From: a virus
DNA length: 40,320 bases
Reading direction: 5' to 3' (one strand)
IMG/VR virus record: IMGVR_UViG_3300049203_000094
Location: 1-40,320 of that record
Position 1 is the stretch's first letter, and every line of letters begins with the position of its first letter. Below are positions 36,952 through 40,320 of the stretch, one piece after another. Below the pieces are notes generated by a model. It searched no databases. It was not told the origin of the DNA and saw only the letters and a list, made by a program, of their open reading frames with translations. A program made the position numbers and the translations under genes.

Positions 36952-38115
36952 TTATCCTTGTTGTTTTTTCGTTGTGGTGTCGGCGTGGTGTCGTAGCGGT
37001 GTCACTTTTGATGCCGAAAGACCCATGTCTTTGGCGAATCCTTGGAGGTGGCGAGCGTTCAGTTCCGCATAGATTTGCGTTGTCTGGATGCTCGAATGTC
37101 CGAGGATCTCTTGCAGAGCTTTCAAGTTGCCGGTCTTGAGCGCGAAGTTTGCTCCGAAGGAATGGCGAAGGCCGTGGCGGTTCACTTCCACGCCCGCTTT
37201 TTTACAGATCCAGTCGTGCATCTGGCGAACGGTCTGATGGACCATGTGCGAGCCCGCGGGATTGGTCAGGACGAAGTCGCTGGCCTTGCCGTAAGGCGTT
37301 TGGCTGCGCCACCACTCCATGACCTCCGCAAGTTCTCTGGCCATCGGGATCACCCGCTCAGAGTCGTGGCCTTTCTTCGTGCGCTTCACAAGCTTCTTGC
37401 CCGCCCGGTCATAGATCCAAGCGAACGTAATCGTCTTGTTGATGAAGTCGAAGTCCTGCCAGCGAAGCCCAATGATCTCCGACACGCGAGCGCCCGTCAT
37501 GACCATGAGGCTTGCATAAGCGTAGGCGCGGCCCGGAACGCCCTTCACCTCTTGCGAGGCGCGGAGGAAGGCAATCATGTCCTCTTCCGAGAGGATCTTC
37601 TTCGGGAGCTTCGGAGCCGTGGACTCCCGCACTCCGCGGCGGTTCTTCCTGACGAGCCGGACGGGGTTGTGAGTGACCCCCGGAATCTCCTCATCGAGAG
37701 CGTATTCAAAGAGGCCCGAGATCAGAGCCTTGATCTTTTTTTTGGTCGACGGGGACGCTTTCGAGCCGTTGGCCAGAGTGACGTTCGCCAAGACCTTCTC
37801 GATCTTCTTCGGTGTCACTTTGTTGGCCGGGATCGCACCAAGCTCCGGGAGCACGTGGTGTCGAAGATGGCTCTCTTCGTTAACGTAGGTGTTCGCTCCG
37901 TGCTCGGCCATGCGCCGATTCATGAAGCCGATAGCAAGCTCTTGAACTACCGGGATTTCCGATTGCTCGATCTGGATTTCCAGATTGGCCTTCGAGTGGT
38001 TCTTCTTCGCCTTCATTTGGGCATACCAGTCATCAGCCTCTCGCTTAGACAGGTAGCGCGGTGAGTTCACCGCTTTTCCATTGATGCGAATAGTCCGCCG
38101 ATAGGTCTTAGCCAT
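36952..38115 (-). CDS. int: Tyrosine recombinase (phage integrase)
   Basis: A 387-residue site-specific recombinase that would integrate the phage into a host tRNA-Leu gene. The N-terminal arm-binding region is about residues 1-50; a SAM-like core-binding domain follows (FMNRRMAEHGANTYVNEESH). The catalytic domain has Arg210 (TGARVSEIIGLRW), Lys248, His314-x-x-Arg317 (HGLRHSFG), His340 (LGHSSIQTTQ) and Tyr349 (QIYAEL). All are present. ATG 38115 overlaps the end of the excisionase-like gene. The last codons carry three GGTGTC units that act as DNA sites. The attP core follows directly. Confidence 0.95.
   Translation of the reverse strand: MAKTYRRTIRINGKAVNSPRYLSKREADDWYAQMKAKKNHSKANLEIQIEQSEIPVVQELAIGFMNRRMAEHGANTYVNEESHLRHHVLPELGAIPANKVTPKKIEKVLANVTLANGSKASPSTKKKIKALISGLFEYALDEEIPGVTHNPVRLVRKNRRGVRESTAPKLPKKILSEEDMIAFLRASQEVKGVPGRAYAYASLMVMTGARVSEIIGLRWQDFDFINKTITFAWIYDRAGKKLVKRTKKGHDSERVIPMARELAEVMEWWRSQTPYGKASDFVLTNPAGSHMVHQTVRQMHDWICKKAGVEVNRHGLRHSFGANFALKTGNLKALQEILGHSSIQTTQIYAELNARHLQGFAKDMGLSASKVTPLRHHADTTTKKQQG
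36976..37012. repeat. Right arm-type repeats of attP, within int
   Basis: Three GGTGTC units at 36976, 36987 and 36998, each exactly 11 bases apart, within the last codons of int. The segment 36987-37012 matches 36691-36716 at most positions. Phasing at one helical turn suggests cooperative protein binding. Confidence 0.6.
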
Positions 38116-38383
38116 GTTGCTCGACGTTCCCATTCAAATATTCGGCCACGAAGCGGCGGGTGGTCTTCCAGCGTTTGCCGAGGCGGAAGCCTTTGAGCCC
38201 TCGCTCGATGTGCAGCTCGATGGATTTGTAATGACAGCCGAGGAGCTGGGCAGCTTCGGCCTTGCCGATCAAGCCCGGAATGTCCTCCGGCACCACCTCG
38301 ACAACCTGGCGGCTGTCGCGGATTTGTCTGCGAGTGGTGGCTTGATGCCAGTCCCTCGCGATTGTCGTCTTCTTCTCTCCCAT
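38108..38383 (-). CDS. xis: Excisionase-like MerR/HTH_17 protein
   Basis: A 91-residue protein with a helix-turn-helix of the excisionase kind: GLIGKAEAAQLLGCHYKSIE, then HIERGLKGFRLGKRWKTTRR. This matches the MerR-like wing used for DNA bending. It lies immediately upstream of the integrase, with an 8-base overlap. It would steer the integrase toward excision. ATG 38383 is chosen; a GTG at 38392 is also possible. Confidence 0.75.
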   Translation of the reverse strand: MGEKKTTIARDWHQATTRRQIRDSRQVVEVVPEDIPGLIGKAEAAQLLGCHYKSIELHIERGLKGFRLGKRWKTTRRFVAEYLNGNVEQHG

Positions 38384-38384
38384 G

Positions 38385-38678
38385 TCAGGCACCCTTTCTC
38401 TTCCAGACCGTTACGGGTCTCATATGTGAACCTTTGCTTTCAAAACCAATTCTTTCCCACCCCTGGCGACGGAAGACCGCCCCCAGGAATCTGCGATCCA
38501 CGGAATCCAGGGCTTCGCCGAATCCCTTGGCACGCAGCTCTTTCACCACGTCGGGGCTCGTGACCTTGCCGTGAGTCTTCGCAAGGTTGATGGCGGTGTG
38601 CTCAGCCAGATCGACAAGCTCGGCACGGCGCTCTTCGTGGAGCTGGATCACAGCTTCCAGTTTGCGCTTCTCGCTCAT
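38385..38678 (-). CDS. Small early protein, possible winged helix
   Basis: A 97-residue protein: a basic helix (KRKLEAVIQLHEERRAELVD), then HGKVTSPDVVKELRAKGFGE and LGAVFRRQGWERIGFESKGS, which resembles a small winged-helix fold. ATGA overlap with the gene before. Function unknown; a DNA-binding role is a guess. Confidence 0.55.
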   Translation of the reverse strand: MSEKRKLEAVIQLHEERRAELVDLAEHTAINLAKTHGKVTSPDVVKELRAKGFGEALDSVDRRFLGAVFRRQGWERIGFESKGSHMRPVTVWKRKGA

Positions 38679-38908
38679 GCGGCCCCCGGTCCTTCGTCGT
38701 CCTGATTGAACACCTGCTTCGCCCAGCCTTTCGAGGTCGGGCGGATTCGTCGCTGGTTGCAGCGGTCGATGTATTCGATGATCGAGTTCACTCGCGGCGT
38801 GAAGCCGTTGAACTCCTGCTCTCGGATGATCTCCATGGGATCGCGGCGTGCGCGAACCTCACCATCTGCGTCGATCATGAACACGTCTGCGAGTTTTGCT
38901 TCTGTCAT
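38675..38908 (-). CDS. Small early protein, unknown
   Basis: A 77-residue protein (MTEAKLADVFMIDADGEVRA) with a helical middle (TPRVNSIIEYIDRCNQRRIR). ATGA overlaps on both sides. No family recognised. Confidence 0.55.
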   Translation of the reverse strand: MTEAKLADVFMIDADGEVRARRDPMEIIREQEFNGFTPRVNSIIEYIDRCNQRRIRPTSKGWAKQVFNQDDEGPGAA

Positions 38909-39141
38909 GTGACGATCTCCTTGGGAATCAGTGGCGACATCGGCACAGGAGAGGGAGCTTCCGTCCAGCGGAGCGATCTGTCGGCGGGCCAGTTGTCAGC
39001 GTTGCCCTTTTGATTCCACCCCACGGCGTCTCCGGTTGGCGAAATGCCGACCACGAAGAGGTAACAAGGCGCCTCCTCGTCTCCATCCCAAACCCACATG
39101 GGTTGATTTCCGTTCTTCTTAATTAGTTCTCGAATCGTCAT
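38905..39141 (-). CDS. Small early protein, unknown
   Basis: A 78-residue protein from ATG 39141 (overlapping the upstream stop): MTIRELIKKNGNQPMWVWDG, then EAPCYLFVVGISPTGDAVGW. Beta-rich, Trp-rich. No family recognised. Confidence 0.55.
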   Translation of the reverse strand: MTIRELIKKNGNQPMWVWDGDEEAPCYLFVVGISPTGDAVGWNQKGNADNWPADRSLRWTEAPSPVPMSPLIPKEIVT

Positions 39142-39404
39142 GCTGCGGGTCCTTTCTCCCAAGGGGTTCCTTCGTTCTTGAACTCGTCATTTTCTCGCTT
39201 CAGGACTTCTTTCTTCAAAGCCTCCTCGAAGTTGTCGAGGTCGTCGAAGAGCCAAGATTTAATGTCGGTAGTTCCCAGTGTCCCGCACGAGAAGTAGGCT
39301 GGAACGACTTTGTGAATCGTCACGTCCCCAAGCATGTTCTCGTAGCAGACCGAAACATCGAGCCACCCAAAAGGTGTCTTAATTTCGAAAGTGAACCAGC
39401 TCAT
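39138..39404 (-). CDS. Small early protein next to the annealing protein
   Basis: An 88-residue protein: MSWFTFEIKTPFGWLDVSVC with a beta-rich first half, then an acidic helix (DDLDNFEEALKKEVLKREND). The ATG overlaps the stop of the ERF gene. Possible recombination accessory by position only. Confidence 0.55.
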   Translation of the reverse strand: MSWFTFEIKTPFGWLDVSVCYENMLGDVTIHKVVPAYFSCGTLGTTDIKSWLFDDLDNFEEALKKEVLKRENDEFKNEGTPWEKGPAA

Positions 39405-40060
39405 GCTCCCCTCCCTAGGTATTCTCTGCCGTACTTCACAAGATCCTGTGCGTCTTGTGAGCGCGGGTTGTTTCCATAGAACGCGAGTGTCTTCTCCAGC
39501 TCCTCTGGATGCGCGTCTTTGATCTTCTGGCCTTTGAGAAATCCGCAGCGGATCACGTACTCGCCCGCCTCGCTCGGCTTGATCTGCGAGACGTTGTCCT
39601 TGGGCGCGGGAGCCGTAGGACGAGAAACCTGGCGCGGAGCGAACTCCGGCGAAGACTGATCGGGGTCTTTCTCGTCTTCTGTCGGGATCGCGAACACCTG
39701 GAGAAAGGCGTATTTGTGAGCAATCGACTGCGCTTTGTTCGAAGCTTTGTCTCCCGTGTCCGAACCTTCGCCGATCATCACAGCCGAGACGCTTGATCCG
39801 TCTTCTGCGAAAAACGTGAATTTGATCTTCATGATGGAGTAGGTCATCACGCCGCCGCTTTTCGTCGGTCGCTCTTCGCGGATATTCTCCAACACTTCCG
39901 GGACGGTGAAGACGCCATGTTTCGCGAGCTTCGTGTGCAGCTCGTTGTAAATGTCGTCAATGCCACGGAACTTGAAGCCCTGAGAATCGTTTTTGCGATC
40001 CTTCCCGATGGCTTCAATGTCCTTCATGACCGCGGGGATCTTGGTGAAAATGACGCTCAT
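39401..40060 (-). CDS. erf: ERF-family single-strand annealing protein
   Basis: A 219-residue recombination protein that would anneal the strands made by the exonuclease encoded just upstream. The ERF core is clear: KFRGIDDIYNELHTKLAKHG, then VMIGEGSDTGDKASNKAQ and SIAHKYAFLQVFAIPTED. A Pro-rich linker precedes a C-terminal region (AHPEELEKTLAFYGNNPR). The true start is ATG 40060, one base inside the exonuclease stop (TGATG), so the two are coupled. Such pairs recombine and can circularise phage DNA. Confidence 0.9.
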   Translation of the reverse strand: MSVIFTKIPAVMKDIEAIGKDRKNDSQGFKFRGIDDIYNELHTKLAKHGVFTVPEVLENIREERPTKSGGVMTYSIMKIKFTFFAEDGSSVSAVMIGEGSDTGDKASNKAQSIAHKYAFLQVFAIPTEDEKDPDQSSPEFAPRQVSRPTAPAPKDNVSQIKPSEAGEYVIRCGFLKGQKIKDAHPEELEKTLAFYGNNPRSQDAQDLVKYGREYLGRGA

Positions 40061-40320
40061 CACACCACCTCGGACTTCGCAGCCCAGAACGGCACGTCGA
40101 TTTCCTCGATCTCTTGCGTGTAGCCGGGGAAGTCGCCCGACATGAAGCAATTGGCGAGCGTTGTGAGAATGCGGCGGCGAGTGGTTTCCGCTCTCGTGAT
40201 CGCTTCGCGTGAGAGTTGGAAAACCTTGATCGCATAGGGCGCGTCTGTTTCTTGAACCGCCAGGTAGTAGCCATTCACGGGTGAGCCAGTGATGGATTCG
40301 ATGACCGAAATGTAGTGAGC
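40060..40320 (-). CDS. RecE-type exonuclease, C-terminal part
   Basis: The remaining 86 codons plus stop of the exonuclease whose start is at 726. The frame enters at 40320 with AHYISVIESITGSPVNGYYL, which joins exactly to FGYDFSA from the left end, and ends AAKSEVV before the TGA at 40062-40060. The segment HYISVIE followed by a beta strand and PYAIKVFQLSREAITRAE is the usual end of this nuclease family. Its stop overlaps the start of the ERF gene. An internal ATG at 40278 is not the real start. Confidence 0.82.
   Translation of the reverse strand, partial: AHYISVIESITGSPVNGYYLAVQETDAPYAIKVFQLSREAITRAETTRRRILTTLANCFMSGDFPGYTQEIEEIDVPFWAAKSEVV
40187..40320. repeat. Right copy of the terminal overlap
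   Basis: Repeats positions 1-129 but keeps five additional bases (40313-40317) that hold the exonuclease gene in frame, so this copy is probably the correct one. Confidence 0.9.

Noticed and set aside
37042-38064. A 340-residue plus-strand frame opposite the integrase
   Set aside because: The minus strand encodes a full tyrosine recombinase with all catalytic residues; the plus frame shows no motifs.
1-40320. Physical direct terminal repeats as in T7
   Set aside because: The repeat lies inside one gene that is continuous across the join, and the short length fits contig-end overlap of a circular map.
1-40320. CRISPR array, insertion sequence or toxin-antitoxin pair
   Set aside because: No spaced direct repeats of the right size, no transposase motifs and no recognisable toxin partner were seen.

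Overview
This window is the essentially complete genome of a temperate, tailed (podovirus-like) bacteriophage or prophage, about 40.2 kb when circularised. The two ends are the same sequence (positions 1-129 and 40187-40320, differing by one 5-base indel). A recombination exonuclease gene runs across the junction, so the map is circular and the window ends are arbitrary. Almost everything is read from the minus strand in long runs of genes with overlapping stop and start codons. The only clear plus-strand genes are a repressor, a small exported protein and one small two-gene island. The host is Gram-negative: the phage encodes lipoproteins, a candidate two-part spanin and several Sec signal peptides. 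The unusual number of exported proteins and the N-terminus of the 672-residue exported protein remind me of Bdellovibrio-type predators, but that is recollection and not shown by the sequence.

Regulation and early region (about 40.3 down to 32 kb, entered from 1.0 kb): a divergent switch at 0.77-1.49 kb pairs a Cro-like and a CI-like helix-turn-helix protein around a palindromic operator. The leftward early operon runs Cro-like gene, RecE-type exonuclease, ERF single-strand annealing protein, small genes, excisionase-like HTH protein and tyrosine integrase. The attP site follows: a 3' fragment of a tRNA-Leu(UAA) gene flanked by phased GGTGTC repeats. Beyond it come a GIY-YIG-like protein, a replication initiator, a zinc-knuckle microprotein and a series of small genes including an HNH endonuclease.

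Middle and packaging region (32-23.6 kb): a promoter with a perfect TATAAT at 32055-32081 faces leftward into a set of small genes that includes a tandem duplication, then a RusA-type resolvase, small terminase, an unidentified overlapping gene and large terminase. Next are small membrane proteins, a candidate structured RNA at 25361-25631 with no open reading frame, a metallophosphoesterase and a small HExxH metallopeptidase.

Virion and lysis region (23.6-2.1 kb): portal, scaffold and major capsid protein, then a block of virion or exported proteins (a repeat-bearing 490-residue protein, a 672-residue protein with signal peptide, a lipoprotein lytic transglycosylase and beta-rich small proteins). 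T7-like tail adaptor and nozzle proteins and three ejection-type internal virion proteins follow. The lysis cassette (holin candidate, spanin candidates, CHAP endolysin) closes the operon. A plus-strand gene for a small exported protein converges on the endolysin; its C-terminus copies a motif found twice at the N-terminus of the largest ejection protein, which suggests a superinfection-exclusion decoy.
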